From Cyclaneusma minus (taxonomy: Eukaryota > Ascomycota > Leotiomycetes > Marthamycetales > Marthamycetaceae), in assembly GCA_037179335.1 (NCBI GenBank), contig JAKZHN010000029.1:248001-312000 (forward strand): a stretch of 64,000 nt of DNA, given 5' to 3'. Below are positions 45,379 to 55,652 of the stretch, piece after piece (the first letter of the stretch is position 1; each line of letters opens with the position of its first letter). Below the pieces are notes generated by a model. The model was not told where the DNA came from and ran no database searches. It was given only the letters and a program-made list of their open reading frames with translations. The position numbers and the translations under genes are program-made.

Positions 45379-46474
45379 ATGGCTTCACCACCCTCTTTTT
45401 CGCACCCATTCGCGACCTCAACCTCACCACCGTACCCCTCTCACACGCCCCTTCCCAGCTCCAAGAAGCGCCCCGCTGACCTCCTCGGCCCCGGCCCCAA
45501 CAACAAGCGCCGCAAACCCTCCATGGTCTCCAACACATCCGCGCACTCCGCGCACCCTCTCCGCCAGACTTCCTTCCCCCCCGAAGGCCCCTCTCCCGAG
45601 TCCGGTCGCTACTCGCCTTCCGCCAGCATAGATCGCGCCAGTCTTGTTTCCGGAGCCACCGGCACTGTGAAAATTAAGAAGAAGCGCGGGCGCAAGTCTA
45701 AGGCTGATACAGAGGCGGCATCAGTAGCTGGCGGCAGAGCGGGGACTGTGGCTTCGGGCGCGAATGGCAAGGATGGACGCGATGAAACGCCGCTGGATGA
45801 GGAAGATGACGGTGATGATGGCGTGGTGGCTACGACGAGGCAGAATGATGAGGAGCAGAGGAAAGAGGCGGAGTGGCGCTCGATGCTGTATCGGCACTTT
45901 GATAGTGACCAGCAGACGAGGTTTGAGACGTGGCGTTCTACGAAGTTTCAGGAGTCGGTTACGAGGAGGGTGAGCTGCTTACCTTTGTTCTTCCCTTCAT
46001 GCGTGAAAACTTCGAAGTTCAAAAACGGTAAAAGGCGTTTTAAGATACACATAACTAATGTTTGCTGCTCGAGTCTAGCTTGTCAATCAAACACTCTCAC
46101 AATCGGCACCTGCTACCGTCATCAATGCCATCCGCTGGGTCGCCAAGAGCTTTGTCGGAGACCTGATCGAGAAAGCACGCGAGGTACAAACACAGTGGTT
46201 AGAGCGGGGTGTCGACGAATTCCCCGTCATTGCACCGCCGCCGCAGTCGTCAGAATCGCCGAATGCAGATGCAGAGAAAGTGGAAGACAAAATGAAAGAG
46301 ACGAGACGTGGTCCCCTGACCCCTGACCATCTGCGCGAGGCATTGAGGAGAATCAAGATCGAGAAGGGCACCGGTGGCGAAGCTGTGGGTTTGCTCAACC
46401 TGCATAAGATGCAACAGCGGACTGGCGTTGAAAGATTCGGCATCAGGCTTGGAGGCAGACAGCTCTTTAGGTGA
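45379..46474 (+). CDS. taf11: TFIID subunit TAF11
   Basis: Histone-fold subunit of TFIID that pairs with TAF13 and contacts TBP. Exons 45379-45969 and 46079-46474 (109-nt intron) give 328 residues. The N-terminal 170 residues are disordered, with a basic KIKKKRGRKSKAD block and an acidic LDEEDDGDDG block. The TAFII28-type histone fold starts at AEWRSMLYRHFDSDQQTRFE and runs through RWSTKF-like WRSTKFQESVTRRLVNQTLS, then VINAIRWVAKSFVGDLIEKA (the best-conserved helix) to the closing GPLTPDHLREALRRI. A C-terminal tail of about 35 residues follows. Reading through the intron keeps the frame open for a time, but loses the second half of the histone fold. Confidence 0.93.
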
Positions 46475-47043
46475 AAGGGGGGTGGAGCTTGAATTCGGGG
46501 GTACTGCATGCCATAGTGGGGGCGAGACTTGTCTATATCAAGGGGGCGTTTTTTCAAGAACATGATACCCAACACGGAACTCAGGACATCGGAGCGTTCA
46601 CTAATAATAGTATTCGGCGTTTGAGAGAATCAGAGAGGCTTTTGACCTTTCTCGAACTCGAATTAATTACTCTGAGCGATGAAGACGGATATCTTACTTA
46701 ATGGTGGGACGAAAAGAGCTTGCGTCCCTTTTCATACAGAGTGACTCGAAGGTCTTTACGGCCCGATATCAGCGTTTGTGTGAGTAGCCCGGCTATAAAC
46801 AATTTCGTGATTTGAATTCTCGTTGTACTCCTGATCGTTTCGCTCAGCTGTCTAGGATCAGTTTAATTTCATTTGCACATACACCGTTATTTCCTATCCC
46901 AGCATGCTACGGTACCCCTGTGTCCTTGGATCAGGTCGGATTTGTTGCAAATTGAAGGCTCGCAACGATTCCGGACTTCCGCAGAAGAGAAAGGGTACAT
47001 ATATCTCATTCGTTTCTCATTGAAGCATCGCAGGCTATCCAGC
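46475..47043. other. Convergent spacer with a degenerate foldback end
   Basis: About 570 bp. At 46928-46955, GGATCAGGTCGGATTTGTTG followed by CAAATTG resembles the right half of the short foldback element (GATCAGGTCTGTTTTGTTGC at 24905). No partner end found. Confidence 0.4.
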
Positions 47044-48494
47044 CTAATCAAGCCCCTGATTCCAAGGAACCCAAGTCTGGTCCCTGTAGTCTCCAGGCAT
47101 ACACTTGACCTCCTTCGGTGGGTTCTCCTCCCAACCAATCCTCAGCTCTTCCTTCATATCCTCATCCGTAGCCCACTTACTGACATAACCTTTCAGGTCT
47201 TTCAGCTCCTTTGCCTTCTCATCCACATACTCCAAGTTAACCATCGGCACAACCGCAATTTTCCCAAAGCCCTCCCTCCACATATCCTTACAGAACAGCT
47301 GCGGCTCCCCCATATAGCACTCTCCCTCTTTCGGACCTCGAAACCCGACTTTCCTCTCCATAATTGGCTTCGCAGTAAAAACCGTCGCGCCATTCCAACA
47401 GCTGAATACTTGGAATGGCAAATGCTTCGCTAACATGGCTCTGGTCTCTTTATCGTTCCAGAAAAGATTCCACGCATTATTCCAGTTCCCATCTGGCGGA
47501 ATGCTGAAGAAAGAATCCCCATTCATGCCCCTCGCAACCCACACATCGTAAAATGTTGGGTTCTTGCCGACATATGTCCAGTCCATCGCACACACCATGT
47601 CCGCGCCCTGGTGCATTCGCTGATGGATCAGCTCTAGAATATCGTCCATGCAGACCGCTACATCATTCAAAAATACCACAATCGTATCCTCGTCATAGTC
47701 CTCTGGATACAGTCTCAGCGGTTCGAGTGCGGCATTTCGCAAAGCTCCCAACACCTCAATTCTCGCATCGGTCTCCGAATTCAAGCTCGTAGACTGGAAA
47801 AAGTAGGCGGCGCCGAGCCCTTCAATTTCGTCATGTAGCGACTTGAGGATCTCGAAAGTGCCATCGACGCTGCGGCCTTCGACGATACTGAGGGCGCAGA
47901 TTTCGGGACCGAGATAACGCATGGTTTCAACGATCGTGCCGAGAAGACGGGGAAGGATAGGCGCAGCATCGTGTAGGTCAAGAGCGAAGAAGTATTTCGG
48001 CTTCACGCCGGCTTTGGTACTTGCGTCGTCGCTGGGAAGACGGGCGGTCATACGTTCCAGGTAGGAGTAACGTTTGAGCTTGGAATTGGGGCATGAGAGG
48101 CGTGGAAAGGTTGTGTCTTTGGGGTCCATGATAGCCTTGATGTATTTTGGCGCTGCCTTGAGGAATCTGGACTTGCCGCGCTCAGATGTAGTGTCGGCTT
48201 CGAGGGGGAGGGTGCCATTTTCTTGCCAGATGCTGGCGCTGCCTTCGCCGACTGTCGAAAACAAGTCAGTATGAACTTGAGCATATAATAAATGTACGTG
48301 GAATTCAAGGACATAGGCCCGAGCTCACCTGTCCAAGACTTCAAGGTAGTCTGGTCCAAGTAGTCATCTGCAAAGATGAGGCCATATTCGACGACCGAGA
48401 AGCTAATGTACCGGCCGAAGCTGAGCAACAGCGCTGCGGCGGATAGCACCAGGATAGCGAGTTGAAGGCACAGACAGAATCCTCGGCGCCTCAT
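47044..48494 (-). CDS. GT69 alpha-1,3-mannosyltransferase (CMT1/CAP59-like)
   Basis: A Golgi type II glycosyltransferase of family GT69, named from Cryptococcus Cmt1/Cap59; in ascomycetes the acceptor is unknown but a wall or secreted mannan is likely. Exons 48494-48329 and 48251-47044 (77-nt intron) give 457 residues. A short cytoplasmic basic start (MRRRGF) and one membrane anchor (LCLQLAILVLSAAALLLSF) precede the lumenal domain. Family landmarks: YFFALDLHDAAPILPRLLGT, SIVEGRSVDGTFEILKSL, DTIVVFLNDVAVCMDDILEL (the FLNDV acid motif), MDWTYVGKNPTFYDVWVARG and FQVFSCWNGATVFTAKP. A terminal CMPGDYRDQTWVPWNQG matches the usual C-terminus. Start at the ATG before the anchor. Confidence 0.93.
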
Positions 48495-49308
48495 GGCGCT
48501 TGCTAGTCGAGGTTGCGGTGGTATTCAGAGGTGTGGAGTTGTTTTTGAGCTCGGCGTACCCTTATCATGGCTGTATAGTCAATCTTGCAGAGGTGAAATC
48601 CTGTTAGTGGGACAACAGGAAGATTAAGTGTCGGCGACTTGAAGCAGAAGCGAAAGGGTCGGCAACACACGATGGGGTTCACGATGCGAGTAGGAAATTG
48701 ACTTGCTGGCGAAGGTCGGCCCACCGGTTGTACTTACCTTCGGCGAGAACACCACGCCGTCCACACGTAAAATTGGGAGGGTGGGCACCCAAACGTAAGC
48801 TGCATATCCACACGACGCCGACCAGTGATGTCGCCTGATGCGAGGTCTGGTGGCTATCACAAGACGTTCATGCGGCCGCGTAATTGGGAAATTTGCAGCG
48901 AGGCAGCCGTGAGAGCCGAGGCCAGCACAAGGGTCGACTTGCATGATTGCATCTGCGGAGACGGCCCCAAATTACATTTTCTGAACGCCTCTTGCTTTTC
49001 CACATGATGGAGTTGTTATCTTCGGCTTCGGGAATAAAAAAAGTGTTGTAGGGCTGATAATGGACAAAGTCAATCCATCTCTTGGCGAACTCTATCCATC
49101 ATCTGTGCACAGTTACACAGGATTAAGGCAAAACAACAGGTTTTCTGTCGATGTGTAGCTTTCTTCAATCTCTTCCATTCTCCATTTCCTGCGCTTTCTC
49201 TCTGGAACATTCAAAGCAATTGAAAGTATTCCCAGTGATTGGGTATATTGTCACCCACTGATCTCACCCGTATTCAGACTATTTTCATGGCACTGTAATG
49301 CGCCAGTA
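48495..49308. other. Intergenic region, about 0.8 kb
   Basis: Promoter side of the GT69 gene and terminator side of the METTL25-like gene. No other feature supported. Confidence 0.5.
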
Positions 49309-51174
49309 TCACTCTTTGACTCCCACCACAACCAGATTCCTCGGACTCTGCTTATAATCAAAGACAGGCTCCACCCAGCAGTCCTTGACCACGTCAGAAT
49401 GTTCCAAGAGATACAGCCAGCGATCGACAACGATCAAACTCTCCACTACGCCAGCACTGAAAGCCATCAACGACCACATGACGCTCAGTTCCTTCTTCCT
49501 TTTCGAGTAGTCCCGCTCGTACCCCTCTATCTCCTCGTCCGTGATGCCTGACATCTTCTCCAGCACAGGCTTGCCTCTGTTGGGATCATTGGCCAACTTC
49601 TGAACAGCACCTCGTACATAGGCTGTGAAATTATCATAGCAACCTTTTCTCAACGACCCAATGATGACGGGGTCCGTAGGCCCAGTTTCCGCGGTCTGAG
49701 ATTCAGAATCGCCAGCCGACGAAGACACTGGCCGGGATACTACACCCCGATCCAGGAAGAGCTTTTGAAGCAGGGCGCGGAAATAGTGACGAGTGAAAAA
49801 CGAGTCACTTTCCTTTTCGGTCCAGTTTTGCGGTGCTTGGACGGCCATCATCCTGGCTGTAATGTTGAGTCTAATTCCGTCACCATTGTATTTCGCCAGT
49901 CGTTCGGACATGGGAAAGCCTTGAGGGTCGCAAGCCAGGGATTCGCGGAGAACGCGAGCGTTGATGGGCCGTAGATTCGGACGCAGAGAGGGGTGCTTGC
50001 AAGTAGGAGGCCCGAGTCTTTCTGTAAGAAGATTGTAGCAACAGCCGACAATAGCAATTGATTTGACTTCTGAGTTCACAACGAGTGAGCGGATGGCATG
50101 GTGAGATAAGTTTCCACATGAATGGATGGAGACTGTCATCAGGCGAGGTTCTTTCTGTTCCCTGCCATTGACGGCACCACTAGAAGTCTCTGGGCTTTCG
50201 GTTGATTCGATAGATTTTATCATTGTTGGGATGTCTGGCTCGGATGACACCGTAACCTCGGAATTGATTCCATTAGAGGCCATTGATATCTGTTTGACAA
50301 CAGGAGACAGATCACCATTTTTGACTATGCTCTCGACATACTGAATTGAGCCTTTGCCTTCTGCCACTGTATAGACAGGATCCAGGTCCTTTGTCGAACG
50401 AAAGTCAGCACCATTGACTGCTTGGGTTTTGCCTGCATCATCTACTGCTGGCGGGCTGTCCTGTCCGGATTGATCTGTAGACAAATTGTTCTCAAGGTAC
50501 TGTCTGTACAGCTTCTTGTTCCGTAAGATCTTGGGCCTCTCTGCCACTCTGGCAAGCACGTCAAAATTCTTCGCGCCGTTGATGTTGTTTTCTTTGCTTT
50601 CGAGTGCCACAACGTGTCTGTTGTAGGGAGGGCTAGCAAGACTACGTCCCAGGTAGTTTTGACCACTGCCAAAATCCACAAGATGGGTGATCTCGTGTCC
50701 TGTCTTGGCAGCGATATCATCAACTAAAGTGTCGACGTAGCTGGCAAAATTTGTGACTTCGTGGATTTTCTTCGGAACCATTCCAACAGAGACACTTCTT
50801 GACAGTTTTGTCTGCTTCAGCTTTCTCTGGGTGAAGGAACGATTAAGGCAGTGCTTCCTGATGTCCTCGATATAGCGTAGCAAGCTTTGCGGAGGCTGCT
50901 TATGCTTTTCCAACGTGTCTGGAGCTTTCAGGTCGTCTCGCATCAGCAAATCGAGCAAATCCATGGACTCTGCGGACAAGAGATATTGACGCCATTCTGC
51001 AGAGAGTACCGTGTCGAATAGAGCAGGCTCCTGGGTGAAGAAATCCAGAATGTGAACACCGCCACAGAGCGTCTGGAACATGACTGAGGATGTAGCAAAT
51101 TGCAGCAGCGAGTCGACATAGTCGTCAACCTCTTCGAAGTAGTCTGATATGGGAAGAGCTCTATCTGGCGCCAT
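49309..51174 (-). CDS. METTL25/RRNAD1-like methyltransferase domain protein
   Basis: A putative SAM-dependent methyltransferase of the METTL25/METTL25B (RRNAD1) type; the substrate in fungi is not known. Single exon of 621 residues from ATG 51174. After a helical N-terminal domain (WRQYLLSAESMDLLDLLM) comes HEVTNFASYVDTLVDDIA and the SAM-binding strand THLVDFGSGQNYLGRSLA, then HVVALESKENNINGAK. A 120-residue Ser/Glu-rich insert splits the fold before MTVSIHSCGNLSHHAIRSLV and SIAIVGCCYNLLTE, both hallmark motifs. The C-terminal part has FTAYVRGAV, a WSLMAFSAGVVESLIVVDRW segment and EPVFDYKQSPRNLVVVGVK, also conserved. No introns, unlike most neighbours. Divergent from the SNARE gene. Confidence 0.9.
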   Translation of the reverse strand: MAPDRALPISDYFEEVDDYVDSLLQFATSSVMFQTLCGGVHILDFFTQEPALFDTVLSAEWRQYLLSAESMDLLDLLMRDDLKAPDTLEKHKQPPQSLLRYIEDIRKHCLNRSFTQRKLKQTKLSRSVSVGMVPKKIHEVTNFASYVDTLVDDIAAKTGHEITHLVDFGSGQNYLGRSLASPPYNRHVVALESKENNINGAKNFDVLARVAERPKILRNKKLYRQYLENNLSTDQSGQDSPPAVDDAGKTQAVNGADFRSTKDLDPVYTVAEGKGSIQYVESIVKNGDLSPVVKQISMASNGINSEVTVSSEPDIPTMIKSIESTESPETSSGAVNGREQKEPRLMTVSIHSCGNLSHHAIRSLVVNSEVKSIAIVGCCYNLLTERLGPPTCKHPSLRPNLRPINARVLRESLACDPQGFPMSERLAKYNGDGIRLNITARMMAVQAPQNWTEKESDSFFTRHYFRALLQKLFLDRGVVSRPVSSSAGDSESQTAETGPTDPVIIGSLRKGCYDNFTAYVRGAVQKLANDPNRGKPVLEKMSGITDEEIEGYERDYSKRKKELSVMWSLMAFSAGVVESLIVVDRWLYLLEHSDVVKDCWVEPVFDYKQSPRNLVVVGVKE

Positions 51175-51558
51175 AATTGAGCGGTTGCTGCGTCCGGGGG
51201 ATAAGGGGGTGTTCCGGGGTAAAGTCGAATCTCCAGTATTTCGTTCTGGCCTTTCGGGAGGCTGCTCTCGTGTTACTTCTTTTGGGCTTCTTGAAGCGTG
51301 CGAGAAAAATCGGGGGACGAGGCTGAAGATATTCCACTTTTTAGACTTTGGGCCTCGGGAAAATCAATTCCCGGTTGCCGAAAGCTTCAGCCTTATCTGC
51401 CTAGAGTACCTTACTGGACATGAAGCTTCAGAGCTGGGGATGATCGCAAACAATCCAGCTGGCCAGAATAAGATCTGTTTAGAGCCAGATTCTGGAACAA
51501 CTTCTTCCCCTGAAGCCACATAGCAATTGCGGGTAGCATCCCCGCCCATCCCTTCAAG
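51175..51558. other. Divergent promoter interval, methyltransferase and SNARE genes
   Basis: Only 384 bp between the two start codons, so the promoters are likely shared or overlapping. Confidence 0.5.
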
Positions 51559-52405
51559 ATGATGTCCTCCATGAACGAGGAGGACCCATTCCTCCAAGTT
51601 CAAGCGTACGCTCCCCCATCTCTCCTCATTCCCGATCCTGCTTCTTGTTTCCAAAGCCCCAATCTGACTTCCTCGCAGCGATGTCCTCGCTCAACTCGGC
51701 CAGACCCGGCCCCTATTCACCAGCTACCTTCGCATACGCTCCCTCTCCACAACCCCCACCTCCCCCGAACTTACCTCCGCCCTCACCGACCTCGAATCCT
51801 CCCTCTCCACCCTCGCCGAAGATCTCGCCGACCTCATCGCCTCCGTCCGCGCCGTCGAGTCCTCGCCATCCGCCTACAACCTCTCCGCCGCCGAAGTAAC
51901 GCGGCGTAAACGCCTCGTCGAAGAAGTCGGCGGGGAGGTGGAAGACATGCGTGAAGAACTCGCCAAATCGCTGCACCGCGCTCCCATACCGCAAAATCCT
52001 GATCCCACCAAAGGTGCCCGAGGCAAAGCTCCCATGCGTGCAGGACAAGGATACAGCGATGCTGATCCGTTGGCGCAGGCCGAGGAAGGTGATGCGTATG
52101 GCGAGTTTGAGCAGCAGGAGCAGTTGCGTATCATGGCAGAACAGGATCGCGATCTGGATGGTGTGTTTCGTACTGTGGGGAATTTGCGCCAGCAAGCGGA
52201 CGTTATGGGGCGCGAGATCGAAGAGCAGAATCTTATGATTGAGGACGTGGATCGGATCGCAGACCGTGTGGGCGGCCGCTTACAGACGGGCATGAAAAAA
52301 ATGGGGGAGGTGATGCGACGGAATGAGGACCGTTGGTCGGGCTGTTGCATTGGAGTTCTGATCTTTGTGCTCATTTTGCTTCTCGTGCTTGTGCTGGTGC
52401 TGTGA
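51559..52405 (+). CDS. tlg1: Tlg1/syntaxin-6-type Qc SNARE
   Basis: Target-membrane SNARE of the late Golgi and endosomes, used in retrograde traffic. Exons 51559-51605 and 51679-52405 (73-nt intron with a CTGAC branch site) give 257 residues. The N-terminal syntaxin-6 domain starts MSSMNEEDPFLQVQADVLAQ and continues in FTSYLRIRSL and the ELTSALTDLESSLSTLAEDL helix. The SNARE motif spans about 170-230, with the central zero-layer Gln likely in LDGVFRTVGNLRQQADVMGR. One hydrophobic C-terminal anchor (CCIGVLIFVLILLLVLVLVL) ends the protein at the membrane with no lumenal tail. Two ATGs start the frame three bases apart (51559, 51562); either works. Confidence 0.92.
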
Positions 52406-53373
52406 CCGGGGGTGATGCTTGAGATGTTTATATACACCTTGGAGTTTCGGGTCGGCCGCGGCTGTGGGGACCGGTCTGGTGTTGAGGCGTTTTACAGCAA
52501 CGGCGGTAGATATGGTTCAGGACAAGGGAAAGGCGTTCATTGTGAGAGGAGAAAAAACCAAATCCTCAACGCTTCCCGTCGTTGATAATGATACAGAGTT
52601 TAACAGAGACAGACGATAAATCTTGTCTCGAACCGTCAAGTAGATGGGCTCTCGTGAAAGATGGACTCTCCATTCAACTAGCTACATCGCTCCACCACGC
52701 ATAGTACGCACGCTCAAAAGCAGGAAAACCTGCGGTCAGGCTATTCGTCCTTATTCCTACAACATATGAACGCCAGCTTCGTCTTTTGCCATTTCTTACG
52801 TACGGCCATTGTTGACGAACGCTGCCACGCTTCTAGATAATGAGACCATCAAAACAGAATAGAATAATCAGCCCGGCAATGTCCACTAACCCGGGGCCAC
52901 ACCGAGAAAGAATCGGTCATCAAGTCATTCACACGAAAGAAGCGACTGTCTGCTGCGTGTGCCATTCATGTTATGACATTCGCGACGCTTCGCCCCCGGC
53001 CCCCTTTCTTTGTTGCAAGAAATCCACCGACCATCCATCCAATACTGCTTTAATCTCGTGAAGGATCCATTATTGTCGATTCAGACTCCAGCGCATTCAA
53101 AGAAGGCGAGGACCGTTCCTTCCCGATGACAGCCTGTTCAGACTTGTCGGTATCACTGCGGACGTGCTCTTCCGAGTGTTTGGGGCCATCTTCCTCGACC
53201 TTTAGGTAGAAGTGTCAATAAATGGGCAAGTGAAGAACGAAGGGATCGGGCAGAATGTTGTAACGACGGCAGAGCTCCAAGTGGTGCGAGAAATCTATCA
53301 AGACAAAACAATCCAGACCCGCATGCTCAAACAACGATCGCGATGCAATAGTAAACGCCAGCGCGCTAAAGGG
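52406..53373. other. Convergent spacer, about 1 kb
   Basis: 3' flanks of the SNARE and B56 genes. No gene supported. Confidence 0.5.
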
Positions 53374-55652
53374 TTAGCGCTGGCTTCTGGAGGAGCCTAC
53401 CGAGTTCTGTCGATCGCGTGCACTGGCTCTACTCCGCTGCTCTCTTGGTTCTCCATCTTGAAGATGCAGCGAGTCAAGCCTCTTTTGGTTGTCCTCACTC
53501 GTACGTTCGACCTCATCGATGCGGTATGGCATATTTACGCGTGTGGATTTGGTGGATGCCGCGGACCCTCGACCCTGGACGCCATTTGTCTTGGAGCGTT
53601 TGGCTTGCTCGGCGAGAGCCTTCCACCTGTTCTCCCGGGCCTGCTCGCGAGCATCCGCCGAGTTCTGGTGTTCAGTGTATTCGTGCGAGCAGTCATCGAA
53701 GAGCTGTGGATTGATCTCCATAAAGAGCTTCATCGCATTGTACACCATTCCATGGATAGTCCTGGGGCCATAGTTAGCACACGACGCTATCTCATTACCA
53801 TTCTTTCACTTACCGGTTCCAGTGGCCCTTGGAATTCTCATACAGCGGTGCAAACATGATTGGTAGGATAATTTCGACATTATCACTGACCAGGTTGCAG
53901 AAGTATTCGTTGTTCCAGAAGTACAGTGCCCGCTCTGCGACTTGAAAGTGAGGGCTGGCAACTGACTTGGCTAATTGGTGGAACAATGGTTCTTGGACTT
54001 TTGCGAACTCTGCTGGGTCCATGACTTCGAATATGTCCTCGACCTCGTTCAAGAACATCACTTCCTTGGTACTGTTGGTTTTGGGCCAATAGCGCAAAAG
54101 ACCGAGAACCACCTATAGTAGACGAGGATCAGCTTGGTCTTCCATTGATTGCGGGAATCAAAGGCTTACCTCTTCTGTCAAAGCCGCATCTTTCTCAAGG
54201 AACTGCACAATACAATATGCCAACTGCGGGTGGTACATGCTCAAGCTCTTGACCTTGTGCAGAGGTATTAGGACCCGAGTTAAGAAAAGCTTGTGCTCCT
54301 CCTTTAAAGGTAGGGCGAAGCCGTTAATGATAGATCCAAGAATTTCCAAGAGCTCTGCAATTCCATTGAAACGTTCAGTTTCATAGATGAATTGGAAGAA
54401 TACGTTGTTCATGGATCGTCGGATGTACGATCGCAGATTCAAGAACTTTCCGTAGATTCGGTGAAGTGTCGTCTTCAGGAAATCTCGTTCTCTTGGATCC
54501 TCGGAATCGAAAAGCTCGAGAAGCTGCAGGACGAAACTGTGATCGATGTAGGCCTTGGCAATATTCGTGTTGAAATCCTGACTCTCGATGAAGCGCAAGA
54601 AGAACTCGTAGACCACCTGGATATGCGGCCAAGCGATTTCTAGAACAGGCTCGTCTTCCTCGGGATCGTAGGCTTCTCCCTGAGGGTTCATCGGAGGTGG
54701 AATAGGTCGGAAGAGATTCTTTGCGAACATGTCCACCACGCGTGGGTACATAGGTTCGGTGATCACTTGGCGGTTGTTTGCGACATAGTCTAGCAGTTCG
54801 TGAAGCGCCAGTCGCTTGATCTCTTTGGACTTCATATCACCAGTCGCATCATTGAAGTCGAAGATGATGTTGCATTGATCGATTTTCTGCATGAAGAGAT
54901 CTTGGCGGCGATTGGGAGGCACTTCGTGGAATCCGGGCAATTTCTCGAGCTCTCGTTGAGGAGAGATATCAAAACGAGACGAATGCTGCCTTTTTGGCGT
55001 TCGAATGCCTTCAGGGACGTCCTTTGGAGTTGTTTGCAATCGATCGAACATAAGAGACTTCTGACCGGCCTTGGGAGGCGCAAGATCATGCGGCATCGTC
55101 TCAGCGGCACCAGGAGGAGGAATATGCTGCCAAAGCGTTAGTTGAGGAGACATGAGTATTGCTGGATGCTTGAGGAGACGTACTGGAGCACTGGGACTGA
55201 TAACAACACTTGGAGGAACCGGTCCATGACGGTTTGGTGTGCCTGGAGCTGTTGCGTTTCCTGGCGGTGGAAAGCGATCCTGTCCTGCCGTACCATTCTG
55301 ACCTGGATTCAAAGCGCTAATTGAGCCTGACTGTGGCTGTAAGGCCGCATTGCCGTTGGCATTTCCTCCATCACCAGATGATAGAGGCTTGTTGCGATCC
55401 ACGAGGGCCGTGCTTGAGGATGATGGCGTTGTTACAGGCGACTGAGCGGCTTCGCGTGACGACCCAGCCTGCGAAGGGGAGGATGTGCCATCTTTCGAGT
55501 CTTTGTTCTTGGACTTGGACGACTTGCTGGGATCCTTTGCCCTCGATAACTGCTCATGCTATACATGTTAGTAGTGAACTTGATTTCGACAAATATGAGT
55601 CGGCCTGATGGTGAAAAGAAATCCTTACAACCCTCTGTCTGAAGCCCTTCAT
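53374..55652 (-). CDS. rts1: PP2A regulatory subunit B56 (B' delta type)
   Basis: Targets protein phosphatase 2A to substrates in mitosis, cytokinesis and stress control; fungal members include Rts1 and Par1. Exons 55652-55629, 55558-55184, 55126-54170, 54112-53814 and 53761-53374 give 680 residues. The tiny first exon encodes MKGFRQRV. A disordered Ser/Pro/Gln-rich N-terminus of about 150 residues precedes the HEAT-like B56 domain: [160 protein letters not shown] and [20 protein letters not shown], all near-universal. A basic Ser/Arg-rich tail ends it. The 57-nt intron 55127-55183 is stop-free and in frame; removing it yields SAP/HIPPPGA. Confidence 0.96.

Noticed and set aside
45379..46326. 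Single-exon version of the TAF11 frame through the intron
   Set aside because: It loses the conserved second half of the histone fold; the spliced form keeps it.
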